Positions 32,435 to 41,757 of a DNA stretch of 64,000 nt are shown here, in pieces. The translations under genes were made by a program, and so were the position numbers. This DNA comes from Actinomucor elegans (taxonomy: Eukaryota; Mucoromycota; Mucoromycetes; Mucorales; Mucoraceae): the NCBI GenBank assembly GCA_026027325.1, contig JAMSLZ010000012.1, forward strand, positions 124,001 to 188,000, read 5' to 3'. The notes under the pieces were generated by a model. It saw only the letters and a list, made by a program, of their open reading frames with translations, did not search any database and was not told the origin of the DNA. Every line of letters starts with the position of its first letter. Positions within the stretch are counted from its first letter, which is position 1.

Positions 32435-35119
32435 TTATTCTATCTTTCTTTTCTTGTTTGAACGTCTATTCAGTATTCTCTCTTCTCTACTCGTAGTGGC
32501 TGCAATATTTGCTCTTTTGTTTTTCGACATCTCGATCGCTACATTTGACATCTCATTCCCATTGCATTTAGGAATCTTGGAAGTTCCAACTTTTTTGCGT
32601 CTGTTAGGTTCAGAGTTTTGAATTGACTGTTCGACTCTAGTTTGCTCTAAACGTCGTAATTCTCTTTGCTTATTCCAGTACCGTTGAATGATAGTTGGAT
32701 CGGTGAAATCACTTGCTTTTTGCCAAGTATTTTCTTTCTCAGAATAACCTTTCCACTTAATCAAGTATTCTCGATGACCTTCTTCACCTCGATGATCACG
32801 GATACCTTCGACTTCGTAGTATTCTTCTTCGATACTAGACTCATCCAGGGTAACTACTTTCAATTCCGACGGTACATAGTTTCGGGATAATAATTCATTC
32901 TGTTCATCCTTTAGTTCATACGATCCACCAGTATTTCTTCGAACAACAGTGTAAGGTCCCTCATAAATCGGAGCTAACTTACTAGATCGATTCTGTAATC
33001 TGATCATGACATGCGTTCCAACTGGAATGTCGACAAGAACACTCTTTTGATTGAACTTTTTGTTATATTCCTCATTTATCTTCTGAGTTCTTTCGAGGAT
33101 GGCTGGGAATACGATCTTATCCATGTAATCTACGCGTTCTTCCAACTCTCGCATGGTCATAGACTCAATGGGTAGTTTGAACTTCTTCTCGTTCCCGTAG
33201 TCATCAGGTAAGTTGACTCTACGTGCAAACATCAAGGAGAAGGGAGAACTCATAGTTTTTGCTTTAATGTGTCGGTTCATGCAGAGCTGTATGATAGGAA
33301 GATAATACGCCCAACTATGACTGTCTGACTTCATCATTTTTCTTAACGTGTTAGTTGCGGTACGAACTGCATTTTCCGCTGCTCCATTTGCTCGAGGATG
33401 ATATGGCGTAGTGTATCTTCTATCAATTCCTAGGTTCTTCGAAATACTGTTCATCACAGCATTCTTGAACTCTAGACCATTATCAGACTGGCAAATACGT
33501 GGAACACCAAAATCACCATAGACTTTGACCAACTCTTTTGCAACAGTATCGGATTGTTTGTTCTTCAGAGGTCTGAGAATAACGAATTTCGAACAAATAT
33601 CTGTTATAACCAACATGTAAACATATCCTTCTTCAGTTACGTCAAAAGGTCCAGCCAAGTCGATAGCAATATGATCAAATGGTCGGTTGGCTACAACATT
33701 AGATAATGGGTGATAACCTCTCTTACTGATGTTGTGCTTTTGACATTCAACACACGAACTAACAATGTCTTTTGCTTCTGCGTAGATATTCGCCCAATGG
33801 AGACCTTGTGAATGTAAATCTCGCACAATTGCTTGCGATCCAAAGTGTCCAAATGCATGCGCTTCTTTCAACAGAGCATCTCTCTCTTCTTCAGGAGGAG
33901 TCATATAGTCAGTCAGCTCATCTTTTCTTTCAACTAGTTTAGTCGCGAGTACGTTAATCGTTTTATCTCGGCTAAATCGCTTTTTTCTAATGATGGCTTT
34001 CTTTTTAGGGCTTCGTCTGATGATTTTGCTCGTAACACTATCCTCCACCAGTTTGTTTTCATCTTCTAAAGGTGAATACAAACGGCTCAGAATATCAGGC
34101 AATTTGTTCAATATACCGGGGATGTGCACTACATCAAAATCAAAATCCAGAAGAGTCTCGATCCATCCAATTAACATGGGATTTGCGATCTTTTGCGTAT
34201 GTAAGTATACTAGTGCCTTGTGATCTGTAAATACAGTGAACTTTTTGCCCCATATATACTTGCGAAACTTCAGTAATGCTAACACGACTGCATACAATTC
34301 TCTTTTAGTAGTGCTCCAACGGCGTTGTGAAGGTGACAAGGAGCTCGATACAAATCCTATGTAAAGATCTTGGCCGGCCTCATTCTTTTGAAACAACACT
34401 GCCGCGACACCATAAAGTGATGCGTCTGTAGCTACGTAAAACTGTTTTGACAAATCCGGATAATGCAGCATCATCTTCGACTGCAAAATCTCTTTGATAG
34501 TTTCAAAGCTCTTAGTGTGACGATCGGTCCACAGCTCTTCCACATTCTCTGCATTCACTAAACTGGTGAGTGGTTCTGCTACTCTGGAAATCATCGGAAC
34601 GAATTCTCTCAGGTAATTGACCAAACCCATAAATTGCTGGATGTGTTTCTTATTTTTATTTGGAAGTGGCCACTTTGAAACATTGGTAAGTTTTGATTGA
34701 TCCACACGAACTCCTGAAGCGTCCACTACAAATCCCAACATACGAACTGAATGTTGAAACCATGAACACTTGGATTCTTTCAGGATTAAATTTGCGGAAT
34801 TTAATCTGTCAATCACAAACTTTACATCTTTTGCATGCTGTTCGATACTTTCACTGGCAACAATACAGTCATCCACGAAGTTCTGAACGCAATCAATACC
34901 TTCAAACAAGGTTGCCATGACCTTTTGAAATTGCGAGGTTAGCATTTTCACTCCAAAGCACGCTTTTTGAAAGGAAAAGCCATTGCCATTATAAGTAAAC
35001 GATAACTTGTGTACATCCTCGGGTGCCACTTTGAATCGATGATATGCATTCGACAAATCCAAAGTTGTAAACACTTTTTTACCGGCCAAGTTATCAAAGA
35101 TATCCTTAACCAAAGGTAC
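32435..35119 (-). CDS. Gypsy-2 Pol (RT to chromodomain), C-terminal part
   Basis: About 892 codons in one frame. Reverse transcriptase continues from PLVKDIFDNL with the active site FVDD. Then come RNase H (VATDASLYG; TDHKALVYL), integrase (HHCC finger FGHFGSQAIV...CVECQKH; D-D-E at IDLAGPF, SDNGLEF and GAAENAV) and a chromodomain (YEVEGIRDHR, YLIKWKGYSEKENTWQ) followed by a basic tail. No stop or frameshift is visible, so the only defect is the A+B insertion at its start. It differs clearly from Gypsy-1 but has the same domain order. Confidence 0.94.
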   Translation of the reverse strand, partial: VPLVKDIFDNLAGKKVFTTLDLSNAYHRFKVAPEDVHKLSFTYNGNGFSFQKACFGVKMLTSQFQKVMATLFEGIDCVQNFVDDCIVASESIEQHAKDVKFVIDRLNSANLILKESKCSWFQHSVRMLGFVVDASGVRVDQSKLTNVSKWPLPNKNKKHIQQFMGLVNYLREFVPMISRVAEPLTSLVNAENVEELWTDRHTKSFETIKEILQSKMMLHYPDLSKQFYVATDASLYGVAAVLFQKNEAGQDLYIGFVSSSLSPSQRRWSTTKRELYAVVLALLKFRKYIWGKKFTVFTDHKALVYLHTQKIANPMLIGWIETLLDFDFDVVHIPGILNKLPDILSRLYSPLEDENKLVEDSVTSKIIRRSPKKKAIIRKKRFSRDKTINVLATKLVERKDELTDYMTPPEEERDALLKEAHAFGHFGSQAIVRDLHSQGLHWANIYAEAKDIVSSCVECQKHNISKRGYHPLSNVVANRPFDHIAIDLAGPFDVTEEGYVYMLVITDICSKFVILRPLKNKQSDTVAKELVKVYGDFGVPRICQSDNGLEFKNAVMNSISKNLGIDRRYTTPYHPRANGAAENAVRTATNTLRKMMKSDSHSWAYYLPIIQLCMNRHIKAKTMSSPFSLMFARRVNLPDDYGNEKKFKLPIESMTMRELEERVDYMDKIVFPAILERTQKINEEYNKKFNQKSVLVDIPVGTHVMIRLQNRSSKLAPIYEGPYTVVRRNTGGSYELKDEQNELLSRNYVPSELKVVTLDESSIEEEYYEVEGIRDHRGEEGHREYLIKWKGYSEKENTWQKASDFTDPTIIQRYWNKQRELRRLEQTRVEQSIQNSEPNRRKKVGTSKIPKCNGNEMSNVAIEMSKNKRANIAATTSREERILNRRSNKKRKIE
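35117..35119. other. 3-bp target-site duplication of the A+B insertion
   Basis: TAC at 35117-35119 is repeated at 41758-41760. Removing everything between and one TAC restores the Gypsy-2 frame across the reverse transcriptase (NFPV then PLVKD). Confidence 0.8.
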
Positions 35120-36924
35120 GGAAAATATACATGCTATTCATATACCTATGTATCTTTAAAAAATATTCGTAAAATTTATAATCATATATATATATATAAA
35201 ACAAAAAAAAATTACAAAATCTTTTTTATTTTTTAAGTCATGTGACATCATGATACGTATCCCTTAAGTTTAAAGGTTATCTAACCCAGCATGATATTCA
35301 TCAATTATTTCTCTATCATTAAATGCGTCTTCCCATATCCAACTATTGTAGCTATCATCATAATTTTTCCATTTAATAAAATATTTTGTTCTTTTTTTAT
35401 ATTTTCTATGATTTAATATTTTTTCTATTTCATATGAATCATTTTCTATGTATTCTATATTTTCGTCAATTATCATTTCACTTTTATTTAGCATATCATT
35501 AATAAATGAGTTTTGTTTATTTCTCATATTAATGACTCTACAATATTCAAAAGTTTCAGTAAATGCATCTTCATTATGATTTTTGTTACTTGGATAATTA
35601 AATTTATCTTGTATCCATAATCCATAATAATCTTTAATTGGAATATTTTGAAGCTCAACAAATTTTTGGATGTTACTTAATAATAATGCCATTTTTAACT
35701 GTAAATTATATATTCTTATATTATCAATTTTAAGAACTTTATTACTATTATCAAATCTTTGGAATTTATCACCTAATCGTCCAAATTTATTTTCAATGAT
35801 GCTTCTAAAACTTCCAAAAGTATTATTGAATTCAATTTCATTATCACTTAACTTAATTCCTTTTTTTTTTCTAAATGGAAATATAAAATTATCGTTATTG
35901 ATTTTATCATTTCCATATTTACTACAATTCTCTAAGAAGTCTTCTATAAATAAATTATAACCTCCATCAACTGCTATACAATCATTTTCATTTAATTTAT
36001 TTTCTAGTTTCATTGCTAAAAACATTTTACCATCATTATATTTTTTACATGGTAAACTATCTGATACATAAATAGCTATTTCATTAACATCAATTATTAC
36101 TTGGGTTCTAAATCCTGATTTTTTAAATTTATATGAATACATATCTTTACTTTTAATTTTCAAATCTGTATAGTTAACTCTACTATCATGTCCATCCAAA
36201 AGTAAAGTAACATGCTTAAAATGCTCAGGATTAAGTCTATTAGCATAATATATTCTTAATAAAATTGTGCTAAACATATTTTCTAATAGTTTATTACATG
36301 TTTTATGTAGCTCATTTAAGTTTACATCCCAGAAACTTTTATATATTTCATGAAATGATGAATAGGGTATGTAATCATTCATTTCTCTTATGCTTTTACC
36401 TGTAATTAAGTGATATATTATTAGTAATCCTTTTTCAATATCTCTATATGGAGTTTTATATTTATAATTTACAAATATATTATTTAAAAAGAAAAATATA
36501 GGTATTATGCCTAATTTGTTTTGTAATTCAACCTTAATTTCTTCAATATTTTTTACATCTTTTAGTTCTGTTCTATGTTTATACTCATCTTCTTTTATTT
36601 TCCATTCCTCATCTAAAAAATTCCAGTAACTATGTTTTATTTTATTTAATTCTTCGTATATAAGTTTATCCATTTTATGTTTTTTATATATGTTTTTTTC
36701 AATTTTTATTTCATTTTAGCATTTAATGATAGAGAAATAATTGATGAATATCATGCTGGGTTAGATAACCTTTAAACTTAAGGGATACGTATCATGATGT
36801 CACATGACTTAAAAATAAAAAAGATTTTGTAATTTTTTTTTGTTTTATATATATATATATGATTATAAATTTTACGAATATTTTTTAAAGATACATAGGT
36901 ATATGAATAGCATGTATATTTTCC
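35120..36924 (-). mobile_element. Element A: chromodomain DDE transposon with ~210-bp TIRs
   Basis: A 1805-bp element with nearly perfect terminal inverted repeats at about 35120-35330 and 36714-36924, starting GGAAAATATACATGC. The left TIR extends into the 3' end of the transposase gene, so the last ~20 codons exist twice in inverted orientation. It is separated from element B by a 40-bp spacer. Confidence 0.88.
35270..36673 (-). CDS. DDE transposase with C-terminal chromodomain (element A)
   Basis: 467 residues, homologous to the transposase of element C throughout. Core residues: LLLDGHD (Asp160), IAVDGGY (Asp236) and FGSFRSIIENKF (Glu294), spacing 76 and 58. A conserved upstream block (EYKHRTELKDVKNIEEIK, PYRDIEKGLL, YIPYSSFHEIYKSFW) is shared with C and D and may bind DNA. 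Residues ~412-460 are a chromodomain (YEIEKILNHRKYK, YFIKWKNYDDSYNSWIW). Codon use is extremely AT-rich. Intact and possibly active. Family reading (PIF/Harbinger-like) rests on the DDE context and 3-bp TSD. Confidence 0.85.
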   Translation of the reverse strand: MDKLIYEELNKIKHSYWNFLDEEWKIKEDEYKHRTELKDVKNIEEIKVELQNKLGIIPIFFFLNNIFVNYKYKTPYRDIEKGLLIIYHLITGKSIREMNDYIPYSSFHEIYKSFWDVNLNELHKTCNKLLENMFSTILLRIYYANRLNPEHFKHVTLLLDGHDSRVNYTDLKIKSKDMYSYKFKKSGFRTQVIIDVNEIAIYVSDSLPCKKYNDGKMFLAMKLENKLNENDCIAVDGGYNLFIEDFLENCSKYGNDKINNDNFIFPFRKKKGIKLSDNEIEFNNTFGSFRSIIENKFGRLGDKFQRFDNSNKVLKIDNIRIYNLQLKMALLLSNIQKFVELQNIPIKDYYGLWIQDKFNYPSNKNHNEDAFTETFEYCRVINMRNKQNSFINDMLNKSEMIIDENIEYIENDSYEIEKILNHRKYKKRTKYFIKWKNYDDSYNSWIWEDAFNDREIIDEYHAGLDNL

Positions 36925-36964
36925 TTATAATAATAACAGTCAAATTTACTGTAATACTTATTAA
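36925..36964. other. 40-bp spacer between elements A and B
   Basis: An imperfect palindrome: TTA...ACAGT, a 7-base loop, ACTGT...TTAA. It belongs to neither Gypsy-2 nor the two TIRs. It could be a footprint of earlier transposition or host sequence carried with the pair. Confidence 0.5.
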
Positions 36965-37288
36965 GGAGAACATGTTTGTGCATTTAAGCATAAAAATTTA
37001 ACAATTTACATAGATTTCATGAATTATATAAATGTTAGGGTTAATTTTAAAATCACGTGATTGTTAAAATGCCCCTAAATTTATGAATTTCATTTTTTTC
37101 AGCTTTTTTTTAGAATACCAAGACATTTTTAGAAATCACATGATATGATAGCTATAAAACATACTAATTCATTTTACTATCATTATATGTTTAATGGATA
37201 GGGATGTATTATATTAAGAGTCTCGTATTTTATTATTAATTAAATAAAAGGATTCAAAAAATTATTTATATTAAAATATATATTGACT

Positions 37289-37873
37289 TTATTTAATATT
37301 TAATTTATTAAATATATTAATAGCATCATCATAATTTATATCCTCATCTTTTATCTCGTTATTTATTTTAATAAAACCTGTTTTAATTGTAAAATTTATA
37401 TATATCTTACCATTACTAATATTTATAGATGGTGAAAATAATGATGGATAAATAGAAAAACATTTATTTTTAATATCATCAATACTTAAATTTTGATTAT
37501 TTTCTATATTTTTAAATTTGGATATATTAGTTAATACCAAATACATAATTTTTGTATTTTCTTTTGAATTCGATTCTATTAAAGGATTTAATAATTCTAC
37601 ATTCATAATTTTATTTCTTCTACAATACATATTTATTTCATTTATTAAAACATTTATAAAACTTTCAAAATCAATATGTTCATTACTAGTAATGTCTAAA
37701 TCTATCTTTATTTTATATGGTTTTTTTTCAATCCATAATTGACTATCTTCAAATGCAATCTTTGTATCAATTATGAAATTATGACCATTATACAATACAT
37801 TGTATTTGTCATCCTTAAATTTCTCTATTAAAAAAGCATTTTTATCATATTCTGTTAATGTTATTACAGGCAT
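37289..37873 (-). CDS. unknown 194-residue protein of element B
   Basis: Minus-strand ORF starting MPVITLTEYDKNAFLIEKF, Asn/Ile/Lys-rich, without cysteine clusters, membrane segments or recognisable catalytic motif. The alternating strand-like pattern (KIKIDLDI, KIYINFTIKTGFI) suggests a compact beta-rich fold. It lies between the left TIR and the transposase genes in the same orientation, so it may be an accessory protein. I do not recognise a family. Confidence 0.55.
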   Translation of the reverse strand: MPVITLTEYDKNAFLIEKFKDDKYNVLYNGHNFIIDTKIAFEDSQLWIEKKPYKIKIDLDITSNEHIDFESFINVLINEINMYCRRNKIMNVELLNPLIESNSKENTKIMYLVLTNISKFKNIENNQNLSIDDIKNKCFSIYPSLFSPSINISNGKIYINFTIKTGFIKINNEIKDEDINYDDAINIFNKLNIK

Positions 37874-38269
37874 ATTTATTTTAATGTATGTTTTTCAATT
37901 TATGTTAAATAAATTAAAATTGGAAATATAAGAGTAATCGGGTGATTACCAAACGAGGTCTCAGATTTAATTTATACTAATAATACATAATATTTTATTT
38001 TACACTTCATAGGGAAATGCTTAACATTTTTTGTTTTTTAAGCTTTTAATATGACCAATAAATATATCAAAAAGTATTTAAATAATTACTATTACTAATT
38101 TCTAAAATAATTCTTTTTTTCATATTTTTATCATAAATTCTACTTTTTCCTTTATTTTCAATATTTTATTTTGTTTTTCTATTAAAACTATTTAATTTTA
38201 TATATCAAGTAATAGATAATAAAAATATTAATTAAAAATATATAATAACAATAAAATTATATTTAAAAT

Positions 38270-38441
38270 GTTTCTCATATGATGAATATAATGAAAATTT
38301 ATTAGAAATAGATATTGTGAAGGAAGAAATAAAAAACTTAGAAAATAAAAATTTAATTTAGATAATAATTATCAGCATGATATAAATGTTAAAATTAATG
38401 GAATATATATTGAAAAATTTAATTTAGAAAATATATTTAAA
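38270..38441 (+). pseudogene. decayed AT-rich coding relic in element B
   Basis: Short plus-strand frames (EIDIVKEEIKNLENKN and INVKINGIYIEKFNLENI) separated by a stop suggest a broken protein. A similar NFNIEKL pattern occurs in the relic at 45884-46201. Function unknown. Confidence 0.3.
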
Positions 38442-38738
38442 TTATAATTTAAGTTTTTTCATGATGGGTGCGATTTCATCAAGTATCATATTATTCTTAT
38501 TATCTAATGTTTTTCTTTTTATACCTTTGTTTTTATCTTTATTATATGTCTTAAATTCATATACTTTTCTTAATCTTTTATTTGAACCATTTTTTTTCAT
38601 GTAGATTTCATAACACCCATCTTTTTGCTTTATTTTGTATTCTGCTAAATCATATTTTTTCATATCTTTTATAATTATACTTCGTTTAATATTGTATTTA
38701 TATTTATCATCTACAATAATATTAAATATTTCATCCAT
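38442..38738 (-). CDS. 98-residue lysine-rich ORF of element B
   Basis: Starts MDEIFNIIVDDKYKYNIKRS and ends APIMKKLKL; strongly basic C-terminal half. Its first ~65 codons lie in the 1485-bp duplicated unit, so a second copy occurs at 40223-39903, where it runs into the N-terminal sequence of the transposase instead. Possibly a DNA-binding accessory protein; no family recognised. Confidence 0.45.
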   Translation of the reverse strand: MDEIFNIIVDDKYKYNIKRSIIIKDMKKYDLAEYKIKQKDGCYEIYMKKNGSNKRLRKVYEFKTYNKDKNKGIKRKTLDNKNNMILDEIAPIMKKLKL

Positions 38739-39009
38739 TTCTTTTTTATATTATTACTTTTTCAATTTTTTTTATTTTTTTATAATAGATATATTTAATC
38801 CCACTCATAATGTAATACCCAATTGTCTCTGATCTATTACATAATCATTGTGTCTTAAATAGGCTAGTTTACTGACTTAGTCAGGTCCTTGTAATAAGAA
38901 TAATGAATATCAAATATGCATTTCACATTTATAACTATCAATATATTTTCTATCATATTTTTAATAAATATAAAAATTCAATTTTTTGCATTTTTTATGT
39001 AAATTAAAA

Positions 39010-39897
39010 TTAATCCTTTAAAAACTTTTTCCATACGTTATACTCTCTATTTTTCTTACGCCATTGATATTCTTTTAAATACAATACTATATCTTTTTTA
39101 TTTCTATTTCGTGGTATTATACTTTGCTTTAAGCCATTCCATGTGCCTTCAATTGTATTTGTATGCACACCTGTATTTGGATCTTTAAAATGCTTTGAAT
39201 GATTTACAGTTAAATGTTTGTATCCTATATTTTTCAAGTTATTATACCCTTTCCATAAATCCGTATATATTGTTGTACCTTTTTTTACATATCTTTTTAT
39301 AATTAAATCAATATTATCAACATTTCTTTCTTCAATGGGTAATAAAAACATTTTTTTGTTTTCATTTTTTATTTTATTTTTTAGCATACTTCTTTCGATA
39401 CCACCAATTACCCAAGCACCTTCTACCTTATGCCCCTTATTATATTTTCTTTTTGCAATTTTACTTTCATCGATTTCTACAATTTTATTTCTACCTCCAA
39501 TTTTAATATTTCTGTTACCTAACAATTGTTTATTTTTCAAGTATTTTCTGAATATTTTATTGTATGATGACACTGTATTTTTGCTAATTTGCAAACTTGA
39601 TGCTATAAAGGAAGAAGGTGCTTTTCCAAGAAAAAGATATAATATGTGTAATTGAGTATTTAAAGGTAAAGTTAAATTATTAAAAATTGTTCCTTTCAAT
39701 GGTGATATTGCTTTCCTACATTTATAATATCTACAAACATATAATTTTTTATTTAAGTTTAATTTAGTTTCATGTTCACATTTATTACACTTTATATGTT
39801 TATTAACGTAATCATTACTAATTAAATATAATAGTGCTTCTTTTTCATCGTCGAATATTTTTTTTAAAGATTTATATGGTTCTATAAACATCTGCAA
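39010..39897 (-). CDS. IS1595/Merlin-like (ISXO2) transposase, copy 1
   Basis: 295 residues. The N-terminal zinc ribbon (CNKC, then CRYYKC) is followed by a helix-turn-helix-like segment (ASSLQISKNTVSSYNKI). The ISXO2-like DDE core has VEIDESKIAKRK (Asp143), IYTDLWKGY (Asp213) and VHTNTIEGTW (Glu250). This is the layout of bacterial IS1595 and eukaryotic Merlin transposases. In this copy an A run near 39930 has one base fewer than in copy 2, so the upstream N-terminal extension is out of frame and translation would start at MQMFIEPYKS. Confidence 0.88.
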   Translation of the reverse strand: MQMFIEPYKSLKKIFDDEKEALLYLISNDYVNKHIKCNKCEHETKLNLNKKLYVCRYYKCRKAISPLKGTIFNNLTLPLNTQLHILYLFLGKAPSSFIASSLQISKNTVSSYNKIFRKYLKNKQLLGNRNIKIGGRNKIVEIDESKIAKRKYNKGHKVEGAWVIGGIERSMLKNKIKNENKKMFLLPIEERNVDNIDLIIKRYVKKGTTIYTDLWKGYNNLKNIGYKHLTVNHSKHFKDPNTGVHTNTIEGTWNGLKQSIIPRNRNKKDIVLYLKEYQWRKKNREYNVWKKFLKD

Positions 39898-39902
39898 TTT
39901 TA

Positions 39903-40223
39903 TTAAATCCTTTTTATTTTTAATTTTAATTTGTAAAAAAATTCAATTTTTTCATATAACAATAAAATTTGTGGTAGTAGGAGTTTCAATATGGACCTGA
40001 GAGTTCCTTTGGGATACATCCCTTTATTATATGTCTTAAATTCATATACTTTTCTTAATCTTTTATTTGAACCATTTTTTTTCATGTAGATTTCATAACA
40101 CCCATCTTTTTGCTTTATTTTGTATTCTGCTAAATCATATTTTTTCATATCTTTTATAATTATACTTCGTTTAATATTGTATTTATATTTATCATCTACA
40201 ATAATATTAAATATTTCATCCAT
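39903..40223 (-). pseudogene. fusion ORF at the duplication junction
   Basis: 106 codons: the beginning of the 98-codon protein (MDEIFNII...) joined at the tandem junction to the leader of transposase copy 1 (GMYPKGTLRSILKLLL), then frameshifted to a stop. It is a by-product of the duplication rather than a real gene. Confidence 0.6.
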
Positions 40224-40493
40224 TTCTTTTTTATATTATTACTTTTTCAATTTTTTTATTTTTTTATAATAGATATATTTAATCCCACTCATAATGTAAT
40301 ACCCAATTGTCTCTGATCTATTACATAATCATTGTGTCTTAAATAGGCTAGTTTACTGACTTAGTCAGGTCCTTGTAATAAGAATAATGAATATCAAATA
40401 TGCATTTCACATTTATAACTATCAATATATTTTCTATCATATTTTTAATAAATATAAAAATTCAATTTTTTGCATTTTTTATGTAAATTAAAA

Positions 40494-41504
40494 TTAATCC
40501 TTTAAAAACTTTTTCCATACGTTATACTCTCTATTTTTCTTACGCCATTGATATTCTTTTAAATACAATACTATATCTTTTTTATTTCTATTTCGTGGTA
40601 TTATACTTTGCTTTAAGCCATTCCATGTGCCTTCAATTGTATTTGTATGCACACCTGTATTTGGATCTTTAAAATGCTTTGAATGATTTACAGTTAAATG
40701 TTTGTATCCTATATTTTTCAAGTTATTATACCCTTTCCATAAATCCGTATATATTGTTGTACCTTTTTTTACATATCTTTTTATAATTAAATCAATATTA
40801 TCAACATTTCTTTCTTCAATGGGTAATAAAAACATTTTTTTGTTTTCATTTTTTATTTTATTTTTTAGCATACTTCTTTCGATACCACCAATTACCCAAG
40901 CACCTTCTACCTTATGCCCCTTATTATATTTTCTTTTTGCAATTTTACTTTCATCGATTTCTACAATTTTATTTCTACCTCCAATTTTAATATTTCTGTT
41001 ACCTAACAATTGTTTATTTTTCAAGTATTTTCTGAATATTTTATTGTATGATGACACTGTATTTTTGCTAATTTGCAAACTTGATGCTATAAAGGAAGAA
41101 GGTGCTTTTCCAAGAAAAAGATATAATATGTGTAATTGAGTATTTAAAGGTAAAGTTAAATTATTAAAAATTGTTCCTTTCAATGGTGATATTGCTTTCC
41201 TACATTTATAATATCTACAAACATATAATTTTTTATTTAAGTTTAATTTAGTTTCATGTTCACATTTATTACACTTTATATGTTTATTAACGTAATCATT
41301 ACTAATTAAATATAATAGTGCTTCTTTTTCATCGTCGAATATTTTTTTTAAAGATTTATATGGTTCTATAAACATCTGCAATTTTATTAAATCCTTTTTA
41401 TTTTTAATTTTAATTTGTAAAAAAAATTCAATTTTTTCATATAACAATAAAATTTGTGGTAGTAGGAGTTTCAATATGGACCTGAGAGTTCCTTTGGGAT
41501 ACAT
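40494..41504 (-). CDS. IS1595/Merlin-like (ISXO2) transposase, copy 2
   Basis: The 295-residue core looks the same as copy 1, including Asp, Asp and Glu of the catalytic triad. Here the frame extends upstream to MYPKGTLRSILKLLLPQILL, giving 336 residues. The hydrophobic extension may be natural or an accident of the duplication border at 41506, since the ATG lies only 2 bp inside the unit. Confidence 0.87.
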   Translation of the reverse strand: MYPKGTLRSILKLLLPQILLLYEKIEFFLQIKIKNKKDLIKLQMFIEPYKSLKKIFDDEKEALLYLISNDYVNKHIKCNKCEHETKLNLNKKLYVCRYYKCRKAISPLKGTIFNNLTLPLNTQLHILYLFLGKAPSSFIASSLQISKNTVSSYNKIFRKYLKNKQLLGNRNIKIGGRNKIVEIDESKIAKRKYNKGHKVEGAWVIGGIERSMLKNKIKNENKKMFLLPIEERNVDNIDLIIKRYVKKGTTIYTDLWKGYNNLKNIGYKHLTVNHSKHFKDPNTGVHTNTIEGTWNGLKQSIIPRNRNKKDIVLYLKEYQWRKKNREYNVWKKFLKD

Positions 41505-41757
41505 CCGAGTAATCTAGTTTTTATACATATATTAATTGGATGACATTGTTGTTATATAGTATGTTTTATAGCTATCATATCATGTGATTTCTAAAAATGT
41601 CTTGGTATTCTAAAAAAAGCTGAAAAAAATGAAATTCATAAATTTAGGGGCATTTTAACAATCACGTGATTTTAAAATTAACCCTAACATTTATATAATT
41701 CATGAAATCTATGTAAATTGTTAAATTTTTATGCTTAAATGCACAAACATGTTCTCC

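Larger units (their letters stand above)
38537..41506. repeat. 1485-bp tandem duplication within element B
   Basis: Unit 1 (38537-40021) and unit 2 (40022-41506) look identical except for length differences in A/T runs. Each holds one complete transposase gene and the start of the 98-codon ORF. Near identity means the duplication is very recent. Confidence 0.93.
36965..41757 (-). mobile_element. Element B: long-TIR DNA element carrying IS1595/Merlin-like transposases
   Basis: 4793 bp with ~205-bp TIRs (36965-37170 and about 41552-41757) starting GGAGAACATGTTTG. The TIRs contain an ATCACGTGAT palindrome. Inside are a 194-codon ORF, a decayed stretch, a 98-codon ORF and a 1485-bp tandem duplication holding two transposase genes. 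Its right end is flanked by TAC, shared with the left end of element A, not by a TSD of its own. Confidence 0.8.

Noticed and set aside
36961..37010. Element A+B as an integrated virus or Maverick-like element
   Set aside because: No polymerase, ATPase, capsid or protease motif; coding content is limited to transposases and two small unknown ORFs, and the TSD is 3 bp.
39218..39655. Plus-strand open frame of 145 codons repeated at 40702-41139
   Set aside because: It is the antisense of the Merlin-like transposase genes; hydrophobic composition arises from AT-rich antisense reading.
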